20,510 nt of DNA from an archaeon (GCA_029563035.1 JAKQTP010000110.1:1-20510), one strand, 5' to 3'; counted from the stretch's first letter, positions 13,669-19,851 are shown. The notes: generated by a model from the letters alone, not told the origin. Translations and numbers: made by a program.

Positions 13669-13779
13669 AAAGGTTATAAACCATTGCTACTTGACCATTG
13701 CTTATCTAAATTTTAAGATAGTGCTATACAAAAGTCTATAATAGGTATCTTATAAATAAATTATAAGCTAGCAACCTTT
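13669..13779 (-). ncRNA. 111-nt imperfect hairpin between tRNA genes
   Basis: One continuous strand (ATAAGC-TAGCAA-CCTTT, 13763-13779) is complementary to three separate segments: AAAGG (13669-13673), TTGCTA (13684-13689) and GCTTAT (13700-13705). These are separated by two bulges of exactly 10 nt. Inside, AAGATA (13715-13720) pairs with TATCTT (13746-13751), and a short CTAT/ATAG hairpin closes the tip. No ORF or tRNA arms are present in the 155 nt between tRNA-Glu and tRNA-Asp. It probably folds in the minus-strand transcript. Confidence 0.45.
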
Positions 13780-13790
13780 ATAAGAGTTCC

Positions 13791-13869
13791 TGGCGGAACA
13801 GAAGGGAATCGAACCCTCTAATAAATCCTCATAGACAGTGAGGTGCACCAACCGTTATGCGCCTGCTCC
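13791..13869 (-). tRNA. tRNA-Asp(GTC) with encoded CCA
   Basis: Acceptor GGAGCAG/CTGTTCC, discriminator G, and CCA encoded (13791-13793), the clearest encoded CCA among these genes. D arm GCGC...GTGC with ACGGTTGGT, anticodon arm CCTCA-CTGTCTA-TGAGG (GTC), and T arm GAGGG-TTCGATT-CCCTT. Position 37 is U where a purine is expected, which is odd. Confidence 0.9.
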
Positions 13870-13875
13870 AATTTG

Positions 13876-13950
13876 TATTACCGACCGGAATCGAACCGGC
13901 TTGATTCTTCCTTGAAAGGGAAGTGGCTCAACCTTGTTGCCCTCGGTAAC
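13876..13950 (-). tRNA. tRNA-Glu(TTC), copy 2
   Basis: Acceptor GTTACCG/CGGTAAT, D arm GGC...GCC, anticodon arm CTTCC-CTTTCAA-GGAAG (TTC), and T arm GCCGG-TTCGATT-CCGGT. Its sequence is unlike the other Glu gene, so it is not a recent duplicate. Confidence 0.88.
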
Positions 13951-13961
13951 ATTTTTTATTG

Positions 13962-14033
13962 CTGGAGTGGAGAATTACGATATCTCGACCTCGAATTTAA
14001 CAGATTCTTGCTCTGCCTCTGAGCTACACTCCA
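13962..14033 (-). tRNA. tRNA-Asn(GTT) with atypical T loop
   Basis: Acceptor TGGAGTG/CACTCCA, discriminator G as expected for Asn, D arm GCTCAGAGGCAGAGC, anticodon loop CTGTTAA (GTT), and variable AGGTC. The T arm is GAGAT-ATCGTAA-TTCTC: the usual T54...A58 pair is swapped to A54...T58 and the stem closes with a U-U. Confidence 0.85.
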
Positions 14034-14116
14034 ATAAAAATCCCAATATGTCAAATAACTAATGTTTATAATTTTTCAATAAACAATCACTTCTTGTTAT
14101 CGAAATGATTTTTTTG

Positions 14117-14190
14117 TGGCAAGTGCCGGATTCGAACCGTACCCCATACGTCCAAGGTATGGATGCTTAAACCATTACAACACACCCGCC
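14117..14190 (-). tRNA. tRNA-Pro(TGG)
   Basis: Acceptor GGCGGGT/ACTTGCC, discriminator A, anticodon arm CATAC-CTTGGAC-GTATG (TGG), and T loop TTCGAAT on a stem with two weak outer pairs. It is the first tRNA of the array in transcription order, about 70 nt after the terminator at 14260. Confidence 0.9.
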
Positions 14191-14259
14191 ATATATTTTA
14201 AAGAACTATTTTTTTTGTTTTTATTTAGAGTTTGTTACAATCAAACTTTTTATAATAAA

Positions 14260-14288
14260 AAAGCCTTTGGTGTTTTTCCAAAGGCTTT
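14260..14288 (-). terminator. Strong intrinsic terminator, probably bidirectional
   Basis: A perfect 11-bp stem AAAGCCTTTGG/CCAAAGGCTTT with a 7-nt loop. On the minus strand it is followed by a T-run, so it ends the transcript of the small ORF at 14311-14424 and the upstream SLOG/PRTase genes. The tRNA array beyond needs read-through or its own unseen promoter. Confidence 0.9.
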
Positions 14289-14310
14289 ATAAAATTTATA
14301 TTTTATATTG

Positions 14311-14424
14311 TTAACTCTTTGGACTTGGAATAGAATCTCCCTCTCTATCACCAATATGATTAGCTATCGCCACCATGGGTGTTATTTGCGGTTGATTAAT
14401 AATATTCTGTCTCTGTGTTCTCAT
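14311..14424 (-). CDS. 37-aa peptide before the terminator
   Basis: MRTQRQNIINQPQITPMVAIANHIGDREGDSIPSPKS: a basic N-terminus, a short hydrophobic middle and a polar, proline-containing C-terminus. Support comes from its own consensus promoter about 48 nt upstream and a strong terminator directly downstream, together making a complete transcription unit of about 200 nt. No family is recognised. The unit could instead produce a small RNA. Confidence 0.55.
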   Translation of the reverse strand: MRTQRQNIINQPQITPMVAIANHIGDREGDSIPSPKS

Positions 14425-14471
14425 TTTTTAAATTATATTTTTTAAATAGTATGTTTATTTTTATTATGCCA

Positions 14472-14502
14472 CAAATATATAACCTTTAATTCGTACTTCC
14501 AA
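14472..14502 (-). promoter_or_regulatory. Bacteroidota-type promoter, minus strand
   Basis: On the minus strand TTG (14502-14500), a 20-nt spacer, then TATATTTG (14479-14472). The palindromic upstream element seen at other promoters is not clear here, and a TTGATA lies closer in. It would drive the 37-aa ORF. Confidence 0.75.
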
Positions 14503-14532
14503 ATTTTTTATCAATTATTTTCTAATTATTTT

Positions 14533-15282
14533 TTATAGTGCAGAAATTAAAACAAAATTACAAACCTCTCTTGGGAGAATTTTATTTACTTGACTATTCA
14601 TTTCAACAATTGTAGAATTGGTTGTAATAATATCATCTATAATTAATACCTTTCCATCATGAATGGCATTAAACACTTTTCTATGTAATTCGGAATCAAA
14701 TTTTAAAAAGTTTGATATAAGTCTTCTCCACCAAACAGTTGTTATTTCTTTCATATTGACAATTCCTGTTGATGTTGCATTTTTTAATTGTTTATCAAAT
14801 GATTTTCTATTAGAACCTTTAATTTTATTTACTTTATCATAATCAATTATAACATTCTCTATAGAATTTTTTACAAAAGTATCTGTGGCAAGAATAACAT
14901 TACTACCTGCTTTATCTCTTATTCTCTTTGCCATTTCATTTACAAGTGGTGCAGAACTTTTAGGTGTAACTATAATATCAAAATTTGATATAGGATATAT
15001 AGAATTAAAATTAGCAATTGCTTTAGAAATTAAAACATCAATATATCTATTATCAAATTTTAAATGTTTTAATTCCATTAAAAATTTATTTTTAACATCT
15101 TTATTTTTGAAATCTTCTCCATACTTATATGAGTAAAATATTTTATTATTAGCGGTCTTAGACATTCTTTTATTAAATGATTTAGTTTTTAGATAGATAA
15201 TATCTGTATCTAAATCATTTTTAAAATCAAATATAAATTCATTATCGTTATACCTTACTCCTTCTATTAATTTCTTTCTCAT
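14533..15282 (-). CDS. ComF-like phosphoribosyltransferase family protein
   Basis: A 249-residue protein. The C-terminal region has VLIIDDIITTNSTIVEM (about 212-228), matching the PRPP-binding signature of type I phosphoribosyltransferases (DD.(I/V)(T)T.(S/G)T). FDIIVTPKSSAPLVNEMAKRI (about 101-121) matches the PPi-loop strand preceding the active site. The N-terminal 90 residues are lysine-rich and of unknown fold. The start codon shares one base with the stop of the upstream SLOG gene. The substrate is unknown. It is unrelated by eye to the shorter PRTase at 2609 beyond the shared motif. Confidence 0.75.
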   Translation of the reverse strand: MRKKLIEGVRYNDNEFIFDFKNDLDTDIIYLKTKSFNKRMSKTANNKIFYSYKYGEDFKNKDVKNKFLMELKHLKFDNRYIDVLISKAIANFNSIYPISNFDIIVTPKSSAPLVNEMAKRIRDKAGSNVILATDTFVKNSIENVIIDYDKVNKIKGSNRKSFDKQLKNATSTGIVNMKEITTVWWRRLISNFLKFDSELHRKVFNAIHDGKVLIIDDIITTNSTIVEMNSQVNKILPREVCNFVLISAL

Positions 15283-15653
15283 TATAATTTTAAATATTTA
15301 GTGATAATTATTTTTTTATTTTGTTTAGTTGCAATATCTATTGAGTGTTTTGTTCCTTTAGATTTTCCATCCCAGAAAGCAAATATAATATCAGATTTAT
15401 TTATTATATCTTGATTTCTTATAAACCCAGCACTCTTATTATATTTCTCCCAATTAGGTAAAAATATAATTGTCTTTATATTAAATTCTCTCGCATAAAT
15501 TTCTCCTAGAGAGTCAGCACCTTTAGCCCCTCCGGAAATAATATAATCTACCATAGAAAAATCAATTGATTTAGATAAGAGATAATTATTAATGGTTTGA
15601 ACCATTAAATTATAATCATTAAAATCTCGACCGCCAATTATTGCCATATTCAT
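15282..15653 (-). CDS. SLOG-domain protein, DUF2493/YspA-like
   Basis: A 123-residue Rossmann-like protein. MAIIGGRDFNDY (3-14) is followed by DYIISGGAKGADSLGEIYA (about 36-54), which includes the SGGAKGAD nucleotide-loop of the DUF2493/SLOG family. FLPNWEKYNKSAGFIRNQDII and SDIIFAFWDGKSKGTKHSI complete the family pattern. SLOG proteins bind nucleotides or nucleotide-derived ligands, and the family includes sensor and processing enzymes. It is first in a minus-strand unit with the PRTase, under its own promoter, so the pair may act together on a nucleotide. Confidence 0.88.
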   Translation of the reverse strand: MNMAIIGGRDFNDYNLMVQTINNYLLSKSIDFSMVDYIISGGAKGADSLGEIYAREFNIKTIIFLPNWEKYNKSAGFIRNQDIINKSDIIFAFWDGKSKGTKHSIDIATKQNKKIIITKYLKL

Positions 15654-15671
15654 ATAAATACAAATTTAGTA

Positions 15672-15725
15672 CAAAAATACGAATAATCTATCACAAATAC
15701 AAGATTTAATTTAATTGATTATCAA
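15672..15725 (-). promoter_or_regulatory. Bacteroidota-type promoter for SLOG/PRTase unit
   Basis: On the minus strand TTG (15702-15700), a 20-nt spacer, then TATTTTTG (15679-15672). The upstream element TTGATAATCAA starts at 15725, exactly 23 nt before the TTG, and is the same DNA as the element of the divergent plus-strand promoter. Confidence 0.75.
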
Positions 15726-15726
15726 T
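15714..15726. promoter_or_regulatory. Palindromic operator-like element shared by divergent promoters
   Basis: ATTGATTATCAAT is a perfect palindrome around a central T. It lies at the same distance (23 nt from its start to the -33 TTG) from the promoters on either side. A dimeric regulator or a phage-encoded transcription factor would be placed identically on both. Confidence 0.6.
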
Positions 15727-15768
15727 GACTTATAGACTTGTTTTAATTAGAAAGTTGTTGTATATTTA
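15715..15768 (+). promoter_or_regulatory. Bacteroidota-type promoter, plus strand
   Basis: TTG at 15738-15740, a 20-nt spacer, then TATATTTA at 15761-15768, followed by CACTATAATTAA (also found after the promoter at 16574). TTGATTATCAA starts 23 nt before the TTG. It drives the broken ORF at 15803. Confidence 0.75.
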
Positions 15769-15802
15769 CACTATAATTAATAACAATATAAAAAAAAATA
15801 TT

Positions 15803-16012
15803 ATGACAAAATTAATAACAACCTTTTATTCTACAGAAGATGGTGAGAAGTTATCACAAGTTGAAGGTACTTTATTAGATTAATTACAGTGGGGTGGTAT
15901 AGATGGTAAAGAAAAAGGTTGGTTAAACTTTGAAAGTTTTAATTTATTAGAAGAGTTAGATAAAAGAGGTTATAATATAAAGACATTAAAATTCGAAATT
16001 CAAAAAAAATGA
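15803..16012 (+). pseudogene. Small accessory gene broken by an in-frame TAA
   Basis: It begins MTKLITTFYSTEDGEKLSQ about 35 nt after a promoter and meets TAA at 15881-15883 (codon 27). The same frame then continues LQWGGIDGKEKGWLNFESF to a TGA at 16010. The continuation has normal protein-like composition (Trp, Gly, acidic residues), and no other start is present, so one nonsense change splits a 69-codon gene. The family is unknown. Read-through is possible but unsupported. Confidence 0.55.
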
Positions 16013-16031
16013 AATATAGGTTTGTAATTAA

Positions 16032-16084
16032 TTGATTTAAAGCAATTAATGTATTTATTTTCTTACTTTTTTTTTATATATTTA
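16032..16084 (+). promoter_or_regulatory. Degenerate Bacteroidota-type promoter
   Basis: TATATTTA at 16077-16084 followed by TATTATAATTAA. TTGATTTAAAG at 16032 lies 23 nt before a TTA (16055-16057) occupying the -33 position, giving a 19-nt spacer. It is weaker than its relatives but in the same layout, upstream of the gene at 16110. Confidence 0.55.
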
Positions 16085-16109
16085 TATTATAATTAAAAAT
16101 AACAAAAGT

Positions 16110-16316
16110 ATGATAACAGAAAAACAGTTCATAGAAGCACAAAAGATTGTAGAAGCATATAAATTACAATTGCAACCGTCTATAATATGCAGTGGCAGGT
16201 GGAAATGTATGCTTTGTGGTAGAGATAAGTTTACACACAAAAGCCCACATAAATGCGTAGGTGGGTATAGAAAACGAAAGATTGTATGGCAAGAGGTTCA
16301 AAACCATTGTGTATAA
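16110..16316 (+). CDS. Small zinc-binding protein
   Basis: A 68-residue basic protein. The N-terminal part is a helix (TEKQFIEAQKIVEAYKLQ). The middle has CSGRWKCMLCGRDKFTHKSPHKC (Cys27, Cys33, Cys36, His43, His47, Cys49), enough for one zinc site. The C-terminus is GGYRKRKIVWQEVQ. It resembles small phage DNA- or protein-binding factors but no family is recognised. Its stop codon starts a TAAC..TTTCAGCT element. Confidence 0.65.
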   Translation: MITEKQFIEAQKIVEAYKLQLQPSIICSGRWKCMLCGRDKFTHKSPHKCVGGYRKRKIVWQEVQNHCV

Positions 16317-16338
16317 CATTTTTCAGCTAAACGAGGTG
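16314..16338 (+). repeat. Stop-associated TAAC..TTtTCAGCT element, copy 2
   Basis: TAACATTTTTCAGCTAAACGAGGTG aligns with the element at 9086 (shared TAAC, TT, TCAGCT, CG and GTG at matching positions, one 1-nt gap). Like that copy, it includes the stop codon of a small zinc-binding or accessory gene. Confidence 0.45.
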
Positions 16339-16378
16339 TATAAATTATACCTTAAAAATTAATTAAAAACACAAAATT

Positions 16379-16465
16379 ATGAATATAGACAAAACTTCAA
16401 TAGAAAACGAAAGTCAACTACCTTGTTTAGGCGCTGCTATGTTTAGTTGCTCGAAGGAAAATTAA
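16379..16465 (+). CDS. Possible 28-aa peptide
   Basis: MNIDKTSIENESQLPCLGAAMFSCSKEN, with a polar start and two cysteines near a small hydrophobic patch. It has an A-rich leader typical of starts here. It occupies a gap of about 310 nt between genes together with the next promoter. It is too short for a firm call. Confidence 0.3.
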   Translation: MNIDKTSIENESQLPCLGAAMFSCSKEN

Positions 16466-16550
16466 TTAAATATATGTTTTTTTTATTAAAAATAAATTGA
16501 TTATCAACAACAAAAAAGCAAATAATAATAACAGAAATTAAAATAAAATA

Positions 16551-16604
16551 TTGATTTCTAATAAGTTATAAATTTGTTTTCTTACTCTTTTTATTATATA
16601 TTTA
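16551..16604 (+). promoter_or_regulatory. Bacteroidota-type promoter
   Basis: TTG at 16574-16576, a 20-nt spacer, then TATATTTA at 16597-16604 followed by CACTATAATTAA. TTGATTTCTAA starts at 16551, 23 nt before the TTG. It drives the broken gene at 16629 and the run 16818-18659. Confidence 0.75.
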
Positions 16605-16628
16605 CACTATAATTAACAATAAAAACAA

Positions 16629-16812
16629 ATGAAATTAAATTACCAAATTATTAAAGAATATTTTCCTAATCTAAAATCTGAGAGATTTGACTGGGACGAT
16701 TGTGGATTTATAGTTAAATTACCTTGTAAAATCAACAACAAGTTATGGCATACAATATAATGCGGGAGAATCTGCTAAAGAAAAAATTTTTGTTGTAATG
16801 GAAAAATATTAA
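16629..16812 (+). pseudogene. Small accessory gene with a +1 frameshift
   Basis: Frame 1 reads MKLNYQIIKEYFPNLKSERF ... VKLPCKINN and stops at 16758-16760. The next frame from the AAAA run at 16728-16731 reads KSTTSYGIQYNAGESAKEKI ... VVMEKY and ends with TAA at 16810, 5 nt before the next start. Removing one A joins both into a 60-residue protein. An indel, an assembly error in the homopolymer or programmed frameshifting would all fit. The family is unknown. Confidence 0.5.
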
Positions 16813-16817
16813 AAATT

Positions 16818-17084
16818 ATGGGAAATAAATTCACAATAGAAGAGATAAAAAATTATTTACAATCTCAAGACTCATTAGGAGATATAATGTATAACTTAAA
16901 TGAAGGTAATATAAAAAAAGCGAATGAAAAAATATCATTTACTTTAGAAGAAATTCTAGATAGCGGATGCTGGGAAGAATTTTGTGAAAAATATGGCGTA
17001 AATGAATGGGCTATAAATGAAGGCGGAGGAGATATAGAAAAAGATATTTTTATAGCAGATGCAAAAAGATATAAACTTATATAA
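16818..17084 (+). CDS. Small acidic unknown protein
   Basis: An 88-residue acidic protein. EILDSGCWEEFCEKYGVNEWAINEGGGD (about 45-72) gives a helical, Trp- and Cys-containing segment. The end DIFIADAKRYKLI looks like a conserved edge of a small phage hypothetical family (CW.EFC.KYG.NEW.INEG), whose function I do not know. It lies 1 nt before the polynucleotide kinase gene, so it is probably co-translated. Confidence 0.7.
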   Translation: MGNKFTIEEIKNYLQSQDSLGDIMYNLNEGNIKKANEKISFTLEEILDSGCWEEFCEKYGVNEWAINEGGGDIEKDIFIADAKRYKLI

Positions 17085-17085
17085 A

Positions 17086-17586
17086 ATGAAAGTAATATTT
17101 TTAATAGGAGTATCTGGCGCAGGTAAATCAACATACCGAAATAATTTCTTAAAGGATAATCATAACTTTTTGCTTATCAATCGTGATAATATTCGCAAAA
17201 CTTTATTTGGAGATGATTTCTATTTAAATGATTATTATAAATCTAAACATTTAAACAATAAAGAAAATTTGGTTTCTTCAATACAAGATTCTATTATTCA
17301 GTTATCAATTTTAAGAGAGAAGGATTTATTTGTTGATAATACCAATCTAAAAGAATTAGATATAAATTCTATAACATCTAAATTGCCTGATACCAATAAT
17401 ATAGAATTTATATTCATAGAGGCAGAAGGAGGAATAGAAATTAATAAACAAAGAGTTTTGAATAGAGATTTCAATAAAGATAAAACAATAGATTTAAGTT
17501 ATATTGATAAGCAATATTTGCTTTATCAATATATGTTTAATAGGATAAAAAATTTAGGAATAAAATATCAAATAATAAAAACATGA
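17086..17586 (+). CDS. Polynucleotide 5'-kinase (T4 Pnkp kinase-domain type)
   Basis: A 166-residue P-loop kinase. The start is placed at the ATG at 17086, 1 nt after the previous stop. GVSGAGKST (8-16) is Walker A. INRDNIRKTLFG (31-42) supplies Asp34 and Arg37, equivalent to the catalytic Asp35 and Arg38 of T4 Pnkp. DLFVDNTNL is the second conserved block and QRVLNRDFNKDK gives lid arginines. Unlike T4 Pnkp there is no phosphatase domain. It overlaps the RNA ligase start by 4 nt, so the pair forms a tRNA/RNA repair module that can restore ends left by host anticodon nucleases. Confidence 0.85.
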   Translation: MKVIFLIGVSGAGKSTYRNNFLKDNHNFLLINRDNIRKTLFGDDFYLNDYYKSKHLNNKENLVSSIQDSIIQLSILREKDLFVDNTNLKELDINSITSKLPDTNNIEFIFIEAEGGIEINKQRVLNRDFNKDKTIDLSYIDKQYLLYQYMFNRIKNLGIKYQIIKT

Positions 17587-18659
17587 AATCAGATGTATTA
17601 ATACAAATAGAAGAACAAGTTGCTCTTGGTAATATTATATCACATAAGCATAAAACTCTACCTCTAACAATTTATAATTATTCTCGTACTTGTCAGTATG
17701 ATAAGAAATGGAATGAATTTACTTTGAAATGTCGTTCTCTTGTATTAGATGATGCAGGAAATATTATTGCTAATCCTCTGCCTAAATTTTTTAATTTAGA
17801 AGAGCATATTGTAGATGGTATTTACAATTTTGATATTACTCAACCTTATGAAGTATTTGAGAAAATGGATGGCTCTTACATTCAATTGTATTCTTATAAA
17901 GGTGAATGGATAATAAATTCTAAAGGCTCATTTTATTCCGACCATGTTTTAATTGCTAAAGAAATATTAAATACAAAATATAAGGATATTTTAGAAAAAT
18001 TAGATAAAAATTATACATACATTTTTGAATTAATTTCTAGAGAGAAGAGGATTGTTTTAGATTATGGCGATATTGAAGATTTATTTTTATTGGCTGTCCG
18101 TGAAACCTCTACAGGAATAGAATTAAATATATCTGATTTTAAAGAATATTTCAATTTAACTCCTTCGCATAAAAAATTATCTTTCGAAGAATTAAAGTCT
18201 CTTAATTTAAAAAATAAAGAAGGCTATGTCTTGAAATTTGAAAATAATTTTAGGTTAAAAATTAAGTTTTCTGATTATATAGAATTGCATAAAATTATAA
18301 CAAATATTTCTAGTTATGATATTTGGGAATACTTAAAAGAAGGAAAAGATATTTCAGTTTTATTAGAAAATACCCCAGATGAATTTGATAATTGGGTGCA
18401 TACAAAAATTGCCAATCTTAAATTAGAATATAACAAGATTGATTTACATTCAAGAAAATTATTTGTAGAATTAGGCAATAAATTAAGAATTAAAGAAGAT
18501 TATTCTAAGAAAGTCTTTGCAATGCTCTTATTAGATATGCCCGAATTGTCTTCTTATTATAAATCAATACTTTTTAATATGTTTGATAAGAAAGATTACT
18601 CATATATCATTTGGAAGGTTATTAAGCCTGATTATGAGAAACCATTTAGTGAAATTTAA
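17583..18659 (+). CDS. rnlA: RNA ligase 1 family, T4 Rnl1-like
   Basis: ATP-dependent ligase joining 5'-phosphate and 3'-hydroxyl RNA ends. The 358 residues (T4 Rnl1 has 374) contain the nucleotidyltransferase motifs: CRSLVLDDAGNIIANPLPKFFN (50-71, the conserved arginine and K.FN block), motif I EKMDGS (93-98) with Lys94 the adenylation site, FELISREKRIVLDY (motif III region), EGYVLKF (motif IV), and LKIKFSDYI (motif V). The C-terminal third is helical, matching the Rnl1-specific domain involved in tRNA recognition. Together with the kinase gene it counters PrrC-type tRNA cleavage. Confidence 0.93.
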   Translation: MKSDVLIQIEEQVALGNIISHKHKTLPLTIYNYSRTCQYDKKWNEFTLKCRSLVLDDAGNIIANPLPKFFNLEEHIVDGIYNFDITQPYEVFEKMDGSYIQLYSYKGEWIINSKGSFYSDHVLIAKEILNTKYKDILEKLDKNYTYIFELISREKRIVLDYGDIEDLFLLAVRETSTGIELNISDFKEYFNLTPSHKKLSFEELKSLNLKNKEGYVLKFENNFRLKIKFSDYIELHKIITNISSYDIWEYLKEGKDISVLLENTPDEFDNWVHTKIANLKLEYNKIDLHSRKLFVELGNKLRIKEDYSKKVFAMLLLDMPELSSYYKSILFNMFDKKDYSYIIWKVIKPDYEKPFSEI

Positions 18660-18675
18660 TTTTAAAGATAATACA

Positions 18676-18729
18676 TTGATTTACAACAAATTACAAACTT
18701 GTTTTCTTTATTATAATATATTATATTTG
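18676..18729 (+). promoter_or_regulatory. Bacteroidota-type promoter
   Basis: TTG at 18699-18701, a 20-nt spacer, then TATATTTG at 18722-18729. TTGATTTACAA starts 23 nt before the TTG. Transcription would begin near 18736, giving a short leader to the gene at 18759. Confidence 0.8.
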
Positions 18730-18758
18730 TATTATAGAAAATAAATTTAAAAACAGAA

Positions 18759-19850
18759 ATGAAGTTTAAAAAAGTAAAAGTTGTTATTCTTGAGTCTAAT
18801 CATAAAGCAGAGAATAAATTAATATTAGATGTAGTTTTTAATACACTTAAAATTGTTACTAGAAATAATTCAGGTAATAAAATATTCGATACTAATATTT
18901 ATGATGATAATTATAAATTTCAAGATTTGTATTTCTTTATAGATGATAAAATTAAAGAGGGTGATTGGTATTTAAACTTTGATATATATGGAAAATGTGG
19001 ACCACCTATTAAAGCAAATTATGAACGAACAAATGAATTTAGCTCTAAACCTTATTCTAATTATTGTAAAAAAATTATAGCTACCACAGACTTAAATTTA
19101 GGTGTAGTAAAATATACACAGGGCGGCAATGTTATAAATGCAGGTATTCCTGTTAAATATCCTCAGCCTTCAAAATTATTCTTAAATAAATATATAGAAA
19201 TGTATAATAAAGATACACCTATACTTGAATGTTTGATTGAATATGAAGTTAGAACAGATTTTAAAGATATGGCAGATGCTATTGATGGGCCAGCTTATAA
19301 ATTAAAGATAAATAGTAAGAATGAGATAATTATTAAGAAACAAAAAGATTCTTTTATAAGAAAAGAAGTTATTGAATTTGCAGAAAAATATGCAAGAATG
19401 GTACAAGAAAAACCAATTCAATTAAATGCTTATATAACAATGACACAAGAGGAGATATTAGAATATAATAAGAGATGTGCTAAATTTTTAAATTTAAAAA
19501 CATTATTGACATCTTCTGGTGAAATTTTGTACTTTATTGAAGATTTACCAGAAATAACCATACCTGTAGGTAGTTCAGGAATTAATTCAACTATCCAAAC
19601 AGGTTTATTAAAAGCGACAGTTAAACAATTAAAATTTCATTCAGATTGGAATTGGATTCATGAAGTACTTGAAGCTATTGAGAAATTAAACTACTATACA
19701 AAAAATGAATGTATAAGAGGTGTGAATTATTTTAATATTTACGAACTTAAAAATAATGAAGAAATTTTTTATGGTACGGGTAAATCTAAAAAAGAAGCAG
19801 TGGTAGAAGCAATAAGTAAATTTTTAATTTGGTATAATAAAAATAAATAA
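18759..19850 (+). CDS. Phage ABA-sandwich-type protein with unknown N-terminal part
   Basis: A 363-residue protein. The C-terminal about 80 residues (LKFHSDWNWIHEVLEAIEKL ... KSKKEAVVEAISKFLIWYNKNK) match the pattern of the phage ABA sandwich domain, where an F.SDWNWL..V...IE helix and a terminal ...EAV..A...FI.WYN helix are conserved. The first about 270 residues are beta-rich with GKCGPPIKANYERTNEFSSKPYSNYCKKIIATTD and are not recognised. It has its own consensus promoter, pointing to strong or early expression. The function of the domain is unknown to me. Confidence 0.65.
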   Translation: MKFKKVKVVILESNHKAENKLILDVVFNTLKIVTRNNSGNKIFDTNIYDDNYKFQDLYFFIDDKIKEGDWYLNFDIYGKCGPPIKANYERTNEFSSKPYSNYCKKIIATTDLNLGVVKYTQGGNVINAGIPVKYPQPSKLFLNKYIEMYNKDTPILECLIEYEVRTDFKDMADAIDGPAYKLKINSKNEIIIKKQKDSFIRKEVIEFAEKYARMVQEKPIQLNAYITMTQEEILEYNKRCAKFLNLKTLLTSSGEILYFIEDLPEITIPVGSSGINSTIQTGLLKATVKQLKFHSDWNWIHEVLEAIEKLNYYTKNECIRGVNYFNIYELKNNEEIFYGTGKSKKEAVVEAISKFLIWYNKNK

Positions 19851-19851
19851 G

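Noticed and set aside
14885..15136. Plus-strand ORF inside the ComF-like gene
   Set aside because: It is antisense to a PRTase with recognisable motifs, has no promoter and shows no family resemblance.
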